DNA from: Chloroflexota bacterium
Lineage (GTDB): Bacteria; Chloroflexota; Chloroflexia; Thermomicrobiales; JADLAZ01
Assembly: GCA_020849725.1 (NCBI GenBank)
Contig: JADLAZ010000216.1
Location: 1-6,093 of the forward strand
DNA: 6,093 nt
Reading direction: 5' to 3'
Shown: positions 1-5,488 of the stretch, in pieces
Numbering within the stretch: position 1 is the stretch's first letter
How the letters are laid out: each line of letters opens with the position of its first letter
Program-made: the position numbers and the translations under genes
Notes under the pieces: generated by a model
What the model saw: the letters and a program-made list of their open reading frames with translations, nothing else
Told to the model about the DNA's origin: nothing
The model's database searches: none

Positions 1-886
1 CGATGTCCTGGGGGCGGCCGAAGTGCGCTTCGATCCGCCGGCCCAGGTGCGCGAGCCGCACGACCTGCGCCTCCGTCAGCGCTGGCTGCTGCTGCCGCTG
101 CGGCTCGATCGCCTGTTCCTGCGTCCCACCGCCTGGCGAGGCGTAGACGGCACGTTGCTTGGTGGCAACCGCCTTGGTGATGACCTCACCATCCCGCACC
201 GTGTAGACGTCCGCATTCACCAGGCCGGAGACCAGGGCCTCGCCGAGGCCGAAGCTGGCTTCCACGGAGGCGACTTTTCGGTTGCCCGTGACCGGGTCGG
301 CCGTGAACAGGATGCCGGCCGCCCGCGGGAAGACCATCTGCTGCACGACCACGGCCATGTGGACCTTCCGGTGATCCACCCCGTTCCGCAGGCGGTAGGT
401 TACGGCCCGCTCGGTGAAGAGCGAGGCCCAGCACCGACTGATGTGCTGGAGGACCGCCGCCGGCCCCACGACGTTCAGGTACGTATCCTGCTGACCCGCG
501 AAGGAGGCCGTCGGCAAATCCTCCGCCGTCGCACTGGACCGCACCGCGCAGGCGGCTTGCTCACCAAGCCGGGCGAGTGGGCGGGCAATTGCCGCCGCCA
601 GGTCATCGGGGATAGCGATCCCTTCGATGGTCCGGCGCATCTCCGCGCTCAGCCTGCGGATCGCTTCCCGATCGTCCGGCTTCAGGTGCGACAGCCGATC
701 GAGCCGATCGTCGATCGACGGCGCCGCCGCCATGATTCGCTGGAAGGCGTCCGTTGTCACGCAGAAGCCAGCTGGCACGTGGAGGCCTTCGATCCGCGAC
801 AACTCCCCCAGGTGCGCGCCCTTGCCGCCAACGACGGCGATCTGGGTCTGGTCGATCTCCTGGAGACCCAACACGTAGCAGCTCAT
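1..886 (-). CDS. PEP synthase / rifamycin phosphotransferase-type enzyme, N-terminal ATP-grasp domain (partial, cut by left edge)
   Basis: An open frame starts with ATG at 884-886 and runs off the left edge after 295 codons without a stop. GGGAGGG (892-898) lies 5 nt before the ATG. Seen motifs fit the PPDK_N nucleotide-binding domain: GGKGAHLGEL near residues 20-29 (Lys22, expected to bind ATP), VRSSATAEDLPTASFAGQ near 115-131, AGILFTADPVTGNR near 190-203, and FGLGEALVSGLVNAD near 212-226. The last residues read GRPQDI, just before the usual QDIEW strand. Family members use ATP to phosphorylate a swivelling histidine, which passes phosphate to pyruvate (PEP synthase) or rifampicin (Rph). The opening YVLGLQEIDQTQ and the TADPVTGNRK segment, as I recall the families, resemble Gram-positive Rph more than E. 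coli PpsA. The deciding C-terminal histidine and substrate domain lie outside the window. Full-length relatives are about 800-900 residues. It stands alone here, 346 bp from the next gene. The family is very likely; the substrate is open. Confidence 0.93.
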   Translation of the reverse strand, partial: MSCYVLGLQEIDQTQIAVVGGKGAHLGELSRIEGLHVPAGFCVTTDAFQRIMAAAPSIDDRLDRLSHLKPDDREAIRRLSAEMRRTIEGIAIPDDLAAAIARPLARLGEQAACAVRSSATAEDLPTASFAGQQDTYLNVVGPAAVLQHISRCWASLFTERAVTYRLRNGVDHRKVHMAVVVQQMVFPRAAGILFTADPVTGNRKVASVEASFGLGEALVSGLVNADVYTVRDGEVITKAVATKQRAVYASPGGGTQEQAIEPQRQQQPALTEAQVVRLAHLGRRIEAHFGRPQDI

Positions 887-1030
887 CCGCTCCCTCCCGT
901 GTGCGCTCTCTCACGAATGCCGCAGCGTCTCACCAGACCCCGATCCCTCATCCTGTCCGCCGCAATGCTTCCCCTCCTGTCGTCGGCCGCTGTCAGTTGG
1001 TCGACCAGTACGATAGCGGGACGGATCATC

Positions 1031-1062
1031 TGAAAGCATCGGACGGAAGGCCGATGCTTTCA
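1031..1062. repeat. Perfect 12-bp inverted repeat, 8-nt spacer
   Basis: The arms TGAAAGCATCGG (1031-1042) and CCGATGCTTTCA (1051-1062) are exact reverse complements around ACGGAAGG. No T-run follows on either strand, so it is not a typical intrinsic terminator. It lies 145 bp upstream of the ATP-grasp enzyme and 15 bp before a TATAAT box (1078-1083), so it could be an operator or an RNA stem. Role inferred only. Confidence 0.75.
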
Positions 1063-1077
1063 CCCACCCATCCCCAC

Positions 1078-1083
1078 TATAAT
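1078..1083 (+). promoter_or_regulatory. Consensus -10 box TATAAT without a clear -35
   Basis: TATAAT is an exact sigma-70 -10 hexamer in otherwise GC-rich DNA. At 16-18 bp spacing the -35 position falls in the right arm of the inverted repeat and does not resemble TTGACA. Read rightwards it faces the 3' end of the opposing methyltransferase and no convincing gene. The same AT-rich spot reads TATAGT on the minus strand (1076-1081), so it could instead serve the ATP-grasp gene. Confidence 0.4.
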
Positions 1084-1146
1084 GAAGGCGACAGAGGCAA
1101 AGGAATGGGACGGCCGATGAGGACCGCCGGCCATGGCACGGTGAGC

Positions 1147-1186
1147 TGGCTGACGTGGTGCGGCCGGCCGCTACCCAGTCAGGCCA
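1147..1186. repeat. Long GC-rich stem-loop downstream of methyltransferase
   Basis: TGGC-TGAC (1147-1154) pairs with GTCA-GGCCA (1178-1186) with one bulge. Inside, GGT-GCGG can pair with CCGC-T-ACC around a CCGG loop. It begins about 47 bp past the methyltransferase stop and could end that transcript, but there is no U-tract on either strand. A rho-dependent stop or processing signal is equally possible. Confidence 0.4.
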
Positions 1187-1232
1187 TCAATCTTGCACGC
1201 CCAAACGGACGTGCGCCGGAAGCCGGCACGGC

Positions 1233-2042
1233 TCAGGCGCGCCGCGCCGTGAGATGCAGCCCGGTGGCGGCCGGCCAGGCGTGCAGCAGGCCGGCCTCCA
1301 GGTAGGTCAGCCGCCAGGTAAGCGGCATCGCCAGCCGCGTGAAACCCATGATCAGCGGCGCGGTCGCCCGTGGGTGCAGCACCGTTTCCCGCCGCCAGTA
1401 GTCGAGGATGTCGTGGCACTGGCCGATCAAGTGGAATGAGTAGCTGCGCGCGACCGGAACCAGGCCGCGGGCGCGGCACAGCCCGTCCACCTGGGCGACG
1501 GTCAACTGCTGGATGTGGCCGACATGGTCGCGTTTCCAGCGATGGATAGGCACCGGTCCCGCCGGCCAGAGCCAGGCGAAGAGCGTGCCCGGCTGCGCCT
1601 CACAGGGCACGAAGCCGTGGAAAATACCGCCCGGCCGCAGCACGCGCGCGATCTCGTCCAGCGCCCGCTCGACATCCGGCACGTGCTCCAGCAGGTCGAA
1701 CAGGACGACGCTGTCGAAGGCGGCATCGCAGTAGGGCAGCGCCAGCGCATCGGCGACCGTGTAGTGCGCGCCGTCGCGGTACCGCGTCGCCTCGCGCACC
1801 CCGGTCAGGCTCAGGTCGCTGCCGTGGACGGTCAGGTCGGGTCGCTCGCGCCGGATGGCGCGTACGTGGCGGCCGGCCCCGCAGCCGAGCAGCAGCAGCC
1901 GGCCGGGGCCGCCTGGCAGGTGGGCCAGGCAGCGGGCCAAGCGCATACCGGCCAGGTCGCGCTGTGCGCTGCTGACCTCGCCGCGCCCCTGAATCGTCGC
2001 GCCGGCCTCGTAGTCGAATGCGTCGGTTGGCTCGTCAGTCAT
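1233..2042 (-). CDS. Class I SAM-dependent methyltransferase (Methyltransf_11 type)
   Basis: The 269-residue protein starts at ATG 2040-2042. A Rossmann-type SAM fold is visible: motif I LLLLGCGAG at residues 49-57, the acidic end of strand 2 in HGSDLS (Asp76, expected to contact the SAM ribose), ADALALP at 97-103, the strand-4 segment DSVVLFDLLEHVPD at 110-123, and RPGGIFHGFVP at 136-146. The family moves a methyl group from SAM to a small molecule or lipid head group. The C-terminal 60 residues are hydrophobic and aromatic-rich without a clear membrane helix, so the substrate cannot be read. No strong SD precedes the start. The gene follows the HAD phosphatase stop by 34 nt on the same strand, so co-transcription and translational coupling are likely. 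Family call firm, substrate unknown. Confidence 0.92.
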   Translation of the reverse strand: MTDEPTDAFDYEAGATIQGRGEVSSAQRDLAGMRLARCLAHLPGGPGRLLLLGCGAGRHVRAIRRERPDLTVHGSDLSLTGVREATRYRDGAHYTVADALALPYCDAAFDSVVLFDLLEHVPDVERALDEIARVLRPGGIFHGFVPCEAQPGTLFAWLWPAGPVPIHRWKRDHVGHIQQLTVAQVDGLCRARGLVPVARSYSFHLIGQCHDILDYWRRETVLHPRATAPLIMGFTRLAMPLTWRLTYLEAGLLHAWPAATGLHLTARRA

Positions 2043-2076
2043 CAGTTGCCAGGTGCTCGTTCAGCGATCTTGATCA

Positions 2077-2895
2077 TCACGCATCACTTGTGACGCCCCA
2101 GACGCGCTGCACGAGTTCGGCCAGATCGCGCAACGTGTAGTCGGCGGCGATCGACTGGGCGGCGACGGTCTCTGGCGTTTCAACGCCGGTCATCACCAGC
2201 GCCGTCGTCATGCCGGCGCGGATGCCGCCAAGAATGTCGGTATCGAGACGGTCGCCGACCATGACCGCATCGACCGCTGCCACACCCATTCGGTGCAAGG
2301 CCTGCGCCATCATCACCGGCTCGGGCTTGCCGACAACGGTCGGCGCGGCGTCGGTCGAGGCGCGCAGCGCGGCGATGATCGCGCCCGCGCCGGGCCACAG
2401 GCCGTCCTCGACCGGCAGGGTCGTGTCGGGGTTGGTCGCCACCCAGGTCGCGCCGCGCCGAATCGCCAGCGTAGCCAGCTTCAGCTTCTCGTAGGTCAGC
2501 GTCAGATCGGAGCCGGTGACGACCAGATCGGCTCGCGCCGGATCGAGGATGTAGCCGGTCGCCTCGTTGATCAGCACCTGATGCAGTGCCGGCATGCCGA
2601 CGATGTACAGGCGCGTGCCGCGCGGAAACCGCCCCACCAGATACTCGACGACCGACGTGCCCGACGTAATGATGCGGTCGGCGGCGACGTCGGCGCCCAT
2701 GTCGGCCAGCTTGGTGACGTATTGCTCCGGCGTGCGCATCGAGTTGTTCGTCACGAAGACGAACGGAACCTGGTGGCGGCGGCTGAGTGCGATGAACTCG
2801 ACCAGCCCGGGCAGCGGCTCGTCGCCCCGGTACAGCACGCCGTCCATGTCCATGACAAAGCCCTTGGCCCGGACCAGCTCCAGCACCGCGTCCAT
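2077..2895 (-). CDS. HAD superfamily subfamily IIA phosphatase (NagD / 4-nitrophenylphosphatase-like)
   Basis: From ATG 2893-2895 the protein is 272 residues. HAD motifs: motif I DMDGVLYRG at 16-24 (nucleophile Asp16, acid/base Asp18), motif II in FVTNNS at 47-52, motif III Lys190 in GKPEP, and motif IV GDRLDTDI at 214-221 (Mg2+ ligands). The C2-type cap lies between motifs II and III. Length and TNN/GKPEP signatures match HAD-IIA enzymes that remove phosphate from small phospho-metabolites such as 2-phosphoglycolate, sugar phosphates or nucleotides. The start is uncertain. A GTG at 2925 extends the frame by 10 residues but sits inside a leader hairpin. AGGGAGG (2896-2902) touches the ATG at 2895 and sits 9 nt before an in-frame GTG at 2886, which may be the real start. 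The gene leads a unit with the methyltransferase, 34 nt downstream, and its promoter is at 2941-2968. Confidence 0.93.
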   Translation of the reverse strand: MDAVLELVRAKGFVMDMDGVLYRGDEPLPGLVEFIALSRRHQVPFVFVTNNSMRTPEQYVTKLADMGADVAADRIITSGTSVVEYLVGRFPRGTRLYIVGMPALHQVLINEATGYILDPARADLVVTGSDLTLTYEKLKLATLAIRRGATWVATNPDTTLPVEDGLWPGAGAIIAALRASTDAAPTVVGKPEPVMMAQALHRMGVAAVDAVMVGDRLDTDILGGIRAGMTTALVMTGVETPETVAAQSIAADYTLRDLAELVQRVWGVTSDA

Positions 2896-2903
2896 CCTCC
2901 CTG

Positions 2904-2923
2904 GCGGCCGGCCATTCGGCCGC
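2904..2923 (-). repeat. 7-bp hairpin in the HAD phosphatase leader, next to its SD
   Basis: GCGGCCG (2904-2910) and CGGCCGC (2917-2923) pair perfectly around six nucleotides. In the minus-strand transcript the stem ends one nucleotide before AGGGAGG. It could modulate ribosome access, and it argues that the upstream in-frame GTG at 2925 is leader, not coding. Confidence 0.5.
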
Positions 2924-2940
2924 ACTCTCGCCGGGACGAC

Positions 2941-2968
2941 ACTAGCACAGCCCAGCCGATCGGTTCAA
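2941..2968 (-). promoter_or_regulatory. Predicted sigma-70-like promoter for HAD phosphatase-methyltransferase unit
   Basis: On the minus strand TTGAAC (2963-2968) is followed 16 bp later by GCTAGT (2941-2946), preceded by a TG one base upstream (extended -10). Transcription would start near 2935, about 40 nt before the ATG at 2895. The -10 matches the consensus only in part. Confidence 0.4.
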
Positions 2969-3031
2969 GCCGGGCGGTCGCGCGCCGGGTGCGCCGGATG
3001 ACGGCCCTGTCACCTCCTTGGTTAGGGAAAG

Positions 3032-3076
3032 TCGTCCTGCCGGCGGTTAGCCGATGGTATGCTCCTGGCAGGACGA
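3032..3076. repeat. Perfect 10-bp inverted repeat bracketing a promoter
   Basis: TCGTCCTGCC (3032-3041) and GGCAGGACGA (3067-3076) are exact reverse complements separated by 25 bp. The left arm covers the expected -35 position and the right arm the expected start site of the TATGCT promoter. Arm centres are 35 bp apart, a little over three helical turns. This suits a two-site operator, or an RNA stem if transcription starts upstream. Confidence 0.6.
3055..3063 (+). promoter_or_regulatory. Extended -10 promoter for the four-helix membrane protein
   Basis: TGGTATGCT fits the TGnTAtnnT extended -10 form. No good -35 is present at 16-18 bp. The start site would be near 3070, giving a leader of about 60 nt to the ATG at 3129. 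Confidence 0.45.
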
Positions 3077-3128
3077 ATGGCCTTGCCACCGCGGCCCAGT
3101 GGGTGGCAGCAGAGGAAAGGGCAACGGG

Positions 3129-3569
3129 ATGCTGCGTCGGCTGGGTGCGGTGGCTGCTGGGCTGTTCGCCTGCCAGATGGCGATGCTGGTCTGTCTGGCG
3201 CTGGCGGTGGGCTTGCTCGTGGCGCTGCCGGACTGGCCGCTGCTGGTGATTGGCGGAGCGGGGGTGTTGATGCTGGCGCCGGGCCTGATCGGCGGTGGCC
3301 TGGCGGGCGTTGTCGTGCGGCGCGGGGCGCTGCTCCAGGGGGCACTCGTCGGCCTGCTGTTCGGCCTGTCGGTGGTGTTGGTGAAGCTGTTCGTCGCGCC
3401 GAGCCTGGGCTACGGCCTGATGCCGTACGACATTGCGGTCTATCCGGCGCTGCTGATTGGCCTGATCGGCAGCGGCGCGGCGGGTGGACAGTTGGCCACC
3501 CGCTGGCGCCCGCTCGATGCGCGCGGCGACCGGCGCGCGGCCGCGACGATCGCTGCGCCCGGCCAGTAG
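3129..3569 (+). CDS. Four-helix integral membrane protein, function unknown
   Basis: From ATG 3129 the protein is 146 residues. AGGAAAGG lies about 9 nt upstream, and the first helix begins almost at once. The frame is open back to 3054, but that extension (MVCSWQDEW...) is polar, overlaps the predicted promoter and is unlikely to be translated. Four hydrophobic segments are clear at about residues 6-33, 36-63, 67-90 and 101-124. Short loops separate them, and a basic, Ala/Arg-rich tail of about 20 residues ends in APGQ. Helices 2 and 4 are rich in Gly and small residues, which favours tight helix packing. Lys85 lies within helix 3. I recognise no catalytic motif. Size and layout resemble small four-helix membrane proteins of unknown function. 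It has its own promoter and converges with the CinA-type gene, with 10 bp between stops. Confidence 0.82.
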   Translation: MLRRLGAVAAGLFACQMAMLVCLALAVGLLVALPDWPLLVIGGAGVLMLAPGLIGGGLAGVVVRRGALLQGALVGLLFGLSVVLVKLFVAPSLGYGLMPYDIAVYPALLIGLIGSGAAGGQLATRWRPLDARGDRRAAATIAAPGQ

Positions 3570-3570
3570 C

Positions 3571-3600
3571 GCCGACGGGTCAGCCGCGCTCCGCGTCGGC
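3571..3600. terminator. Possible shared stem-loop at convergent gene ends
   Basis: GCCGACG (3571-3577) and CGTCGGC (3594-3600) pair perfectly around a 16-nt loop. The stem spans the 10-bp gap between the convergent stops and enters the CinA-type coding end. There is no T-run on either side, so an intrinsic terminator is doubtful. Confidence 0.25.
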
Positions 3601-4074
3601 CAGCGCCGCGCCGAGCAAGCCCAGTGCCGCACCAGCGAACGCGACCATGTTGGCGGCGCGGTCGGCGCTGCCGGTCGCGGCGGTCATGGTTCGCTCGACC
3701 GGGCCGGCGATGGCGATGCAGACGTGGCCGGCTGGGTCGCCGTAGCGGTTGCCGGTTGGCCCGGCCGCGCCTGTCTCGCCGATGCCCCAGGTCGCGCCGA
3801 GCCGTGCCCGTGCGCGCCGGGCCAGCGCCAGGGCGTGGACCTCGGTGGCCGCGCGTCCGAGCGCCATGTCGTCGGCGGTGATGCCGACCAGCCGCTCCTT
3901 GGCGACGCCGGTGTAAGCGACCGCACCACCCAGGAAGAAGGCCGACGCGCCCGGCACCGCCAGCAGTGCCGCCGCGATCAGGCCGCCTGCCGACGACTCG
4001 GCCACCGCTACCGTCTCGCCGCGCCGGCGCAGCGCCTCGCCCATCGGGGTCGCACGGTCGATCAGCGGCTGCAT
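3580..4074 (-). CDS. CinA family protein, stand-alone C-terminal domain (PncC / NMN amidohydrolase type)
   Basis: This 164-residue protein has the length of the isolated CinA C-terminal domain. GGAGGAG (4081-4087) is 6 nt before ATG 4074. Family landmarks: AESSAGGLI at residues 25-33 (Ser27 aligns with the catalytic serine of AESCTGG), GGAVAYTGVAKERLVGI at 49-65 (Lys59 aligns with the conserved lysine of YSNxAK), and GETGAAGPTGNRYGD at 99-113, the counterpart of the SGIAGPxGG loop. PncC enzymes hydrolyse the amide of nicotinamide mononucleotide to nicotinate mononucleotide and ammonia, recycling pyridine nucleotides in the cytoplasm. The second serine in ESSAGG and the GETGAAGPTGNRYGD loop differ from E. 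coli PncC and suggest a CinA-like subfamily whose activity may not be NMN deamidation. The gene follows the epimerase-like gene by 24 nt and is probably its operon partner. Confidence 0.9.
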   Translation of the reverse strand: MQPLIDRATPMGEALRRRGETVAVAESSAGGLIAAALLAVPGASAFFLGGAVAYTGVAKERLVGITADDMALGRAATEVHALALARRARARLGATWGIGETGAAGPTGNRYGDPAGHVCIAIAGPVERTMTAATGSADRAANMVAFAGAALGLLGAALADAERG

Positions 4075-4098
4075 GCTCTCCTCCTCCCCCGCATCGGG

Positions 4099-5178
4099 TT
4101 ATTCACGGACCGTTCCATCCGGGTCGATGCCAGCGATGCCCTCGATGCCGGCCCACATGACGGCCTTGATCTCCACCGCTAGCGATTCGCCAGCCGCCAA
4201 CTGCCGCGCCTGCCCGCGTGCGACGACATCGCCCAAGCCCGTGCCGGGCCAGCTCGTCCACGGCTCCAGTGCCAGGTTGTAGGTCCGGCCCCACCAGGGC
4301 GGCCCGAAGCCGCCGCGCGCCACCAGCCAATACCAGATGACGCTGAACACCTCGTGTGGGAAAACCATGCCGACACCGACCTTGCGCCGCTGGTTGGTCA
4401 AGCCGTACCAGCCGTCGGTCAGGTCGGTCAGGTAGGTCATGTCGGCGATGCGCGCCTCCGGGCCTGGCACGCGGCTGAAGTCAAGGCGCGCGCCGTGGCG
4501 GTCAGTCGCCCATGGCCAGGCGTGACGGCTGTCGGGCGCCAGCCGCTGCGTATCGAACACCTCGCCGGGATGGGCCACCAGCGTGCGCGCCGGCGCCTGG
4601 ATGACGCACGAGTCATCCAGCAGTGCCTCACCGAACGTCGGGTGGTGGCCCCACATGTAGTCGACCGGTTCGTCGGCCTCGTTCGTCAGCCGCTCCGACA
4701 GGTGCAGCACGGCCGTACCGCGCTCCAGCGCCAGCGTCTTCTCGATGCGGAACGGCATCCGAATCGTGCGGGTGCTGAAGCGGACGGCGACCCGGTCGAC
4801 CTCGTCCTGCTCGATCGTCACCGTCCAGGGCACCGTCGACACCTCGCCGTGCTGGCCGAGGCGCACGCCGCGGTAGATCGTGTTGGGGCCGCCGCTCGGC
4901 AGGATCTCTTGCCAACCACCCTCGTAGGTGTCCATGAAGAAGCCAGCCTCACCACCGGCTGTGGGCACGGTGATCCCCGGCGGGCGTAGGCCGACCGGCG
5001 AGCGCCACATCACGTCCACGTCGAGCGGCTTGTAGAGAAACTCGTAGATGTCCGAGCCTTTGTCAGCTAGCACGGTGACGCGCAGCAGGTCGTTCTCCAG
5101 CACGACGATTCGATAGCCGGCCAGCGTGGCATCGGTCGTCAGGCGGCAGCCGAAGTTGCGTCCTCCACCAGCGGTCAT
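4099..5178 (-). CDS. Aldose 1-epimerase (galactose mutarotase)-like protein
   Basis: The chosen start, ATG 5176-5178, has GAGGAGG (5184-5190) 5 nt upstream and gives 359 residues. The frame stays open to 5427, but the extra 83 residues are Arg/Pro-rich, cross a predicted promoter and look non-coding. Features of the mutarotase beta-sandwich family: an N-terminal strand pair ending in LADKGSDIYEF (about residues 37-47), WGHHPTFG at 176-183 (His178/His179, candidate catalytic histidine) and NLALEPWTSWP at 301-311 (Glu305, candidate general base). Known relatives interconvert alpha and beta anomers of aldoses. This protein has a long GVRLGQHGEVSTVPW segment and diverges from classical GalM, so the sugar is unknown. 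DUF4432-type proteins of the same fold are an alternative. It is the first gene of a pair with the CinA-type protein. Confidence 0.88.
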   Translation of the reverse strand: MTAGGGRNFGCRLTTDATLAGYRIVVLENDLLRVTVLADKGSDIYEFLYKPLDVDVMWRSPVGLRPPGITVPTAGGEAGFFMDTYEGGWQEILPSGGPNTIYRGVRLGQHGEVSTVPWTVTIEQDEVDRVAVRFSTRTIRMPFRIEKTLALERGTAVLHLSERLTNEADEPVDYMWGHHPTFGEALLDDSCVIQAPARTLVAHPGEVFDTQRLAPDSRHAWPWATDRHGARLDFSRVPGPEARIADMTYLTDLTDGWYGLTNQRRKVGVGMVFPHEVFSVIWYWLVARGGFGPPWWGRTYNLALEPWTSWPGTGLGDVVARGQARQLAAGESLAVEIKAVMWAGIEGIAGIDPDGTVRE

Positions 5179-5229
5179 CACATCCTCCTCGTGGCGCGGC
5201 CGTGCCTGGGCATCGTCGGGACTGCGCGC

Positions 5230-5257
5230 ATCATAGCGGCAACCGCGCCCCTGTCCA
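5230..5257 (-). promoter_or_regulatory. Predicted sigma-70 promoter for the epimerase-CinA unit
   Basis: On the minus strand TGGACA (5252-5257, five of six matches to TTGACA) is 16 bp from TATGAT (5230-5235, five of six matches to TATAAT). Transcription would start near 5223, giving a leader of about 45 nt with a strong SD. This is the best complete promoter in the window. Confidence 0.6.
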
Positions 5258-5382
5258 GCCGGGTTCCTCTCAATCCCGGAGTTCGTTCTCGATCTCTGGA
5301 GACAGGCGCCTCGGCGCGGCCGGCTGGAGCCTCTCTTCCTCGGGTTGCGTCGAGCGCTGGCATCGTCGGCCGGATGCGAGAG

Positions 5383-5412
5383 GTGACGTTCCGACCGGTT
5401 CGGATGTATAGT
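5383..5412 (+). promoter_or_regulatory. Predicted sigma-70 promoter for the small membrane protein
   Basis: GTGACG (5383-5388) and TATAGT (5407-5412) are separated by 18 bp. The -10 overlaps an in-frame GTG at 5411, which therefore cannot be the translation start of a transcript from this promoter. A start near 5419 leaves about 70 nt of leader before the GTG at 5489. Confidence 0.45.
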
Positions 5413-5473
5413 GAACCGGCCGACCACGCCGACGCCGCTCGGCCGACTGCTGGCGACCAGCCTGGCCGCGCCG

Positions 5474-5480
5474 AAGGAGA
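5474..5480 (+). promoter_or_regulatory. Shine-Dalgarno AAGGAGA that sets a GTG start
   Basis: AAGGAGA lies 8 nt before GTG 5489. It is the only strong SD in this open frame and decides the start of the small membrane protein in favour of 5489 over 5411. Confidence 0.6.
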
Positions 5481-5488
5481 AGACCAGC

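Larger units (their letters stand above)
887..1232. other. Intergenic region between methyltransferase 3' end and ATP-grasp enzyme start
   Basis: This 346-bp stretch holds no gene I can support. It must contain the promoter of the minus-strand ATP-grasp enzyme. A weak candidate is a minus-strand TATCGT at 1010-1015 with no good -35 box. It also holds a perfect 12-bp inverted repeat, a plus-strand TATAAT and a GC-rich stem-loop, each listed separately. I did not see the rifamycin-associated element known upstream of actinobacterial rifamycin-inactivation genes. Confidence 0.7.
5179..5488. other. Divergent intergenic region with back-to-back promoters
   Basis: These 310 bp separate the minus-strand epimerase and the plus-strand small membrane protein. 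Both promoters listed here lie inside. Translation of the middle part in any frame gives Arg/Pro/Ser-rich sequence with no recognisable domain, so I see no gene. A small hairpin, CCGGG (5259-5263) with CCCGG (5275-5279), is also present. Confidence 0.6.

Noticed and set aside
23..1033. 336-codon plus-strand open frame opposite the ATP-grasp gene
   Set aside because: It is antisense to a clearly conserved PPDK_N domain, is Arg/Pro/His-rich, shows no motif and has no SD. Long antisense frames are common in GC-rich coding DNA.
1515..2093. 192-codon plus-strand open frame opposite the methyltransferase
   Set aside because: It mirrors a gene with clear SAM-binding motifs and reads as Gln/Arg/Ala-rich low-information sequence.
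2293..3249. 318-codon plus-strand open frame crossing the HAD gene, promoter region and membrane protein start
   Set aside because: It overlaps two real genes and their regulatory region in the wrong frame and has no domain or SD.
2751..3632. 293-codon minus-strand open frame across the membrane protein gene
   Set aside because: His/Gln/Arg-rich antisense of a hydrophobic protein, a typical mirror of Leu/Val/Ala codons.
3484..4182. 232-codon plus-strand open frame opposite the CinA-type gene
   Set aside because: Antisense to a conserved protein with a strong SD; no recognisable domain of its own.
5259..5279. CCGGGTTC...CCCGG hairpin resembling a tRNA T-arm
   Set aside because: The loop is 11 nt, not 7, and no acceptor, D or anticodon stems flank it.
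5179..5427. 83-residue N-terminal extension of the epimerase frame
   Set aside because: Arg/Pro/Ser-rich, passes through a good promoter (TGGACA-16-TATGAT), and the strong SD at 5184-5190 marks the start at 5178.
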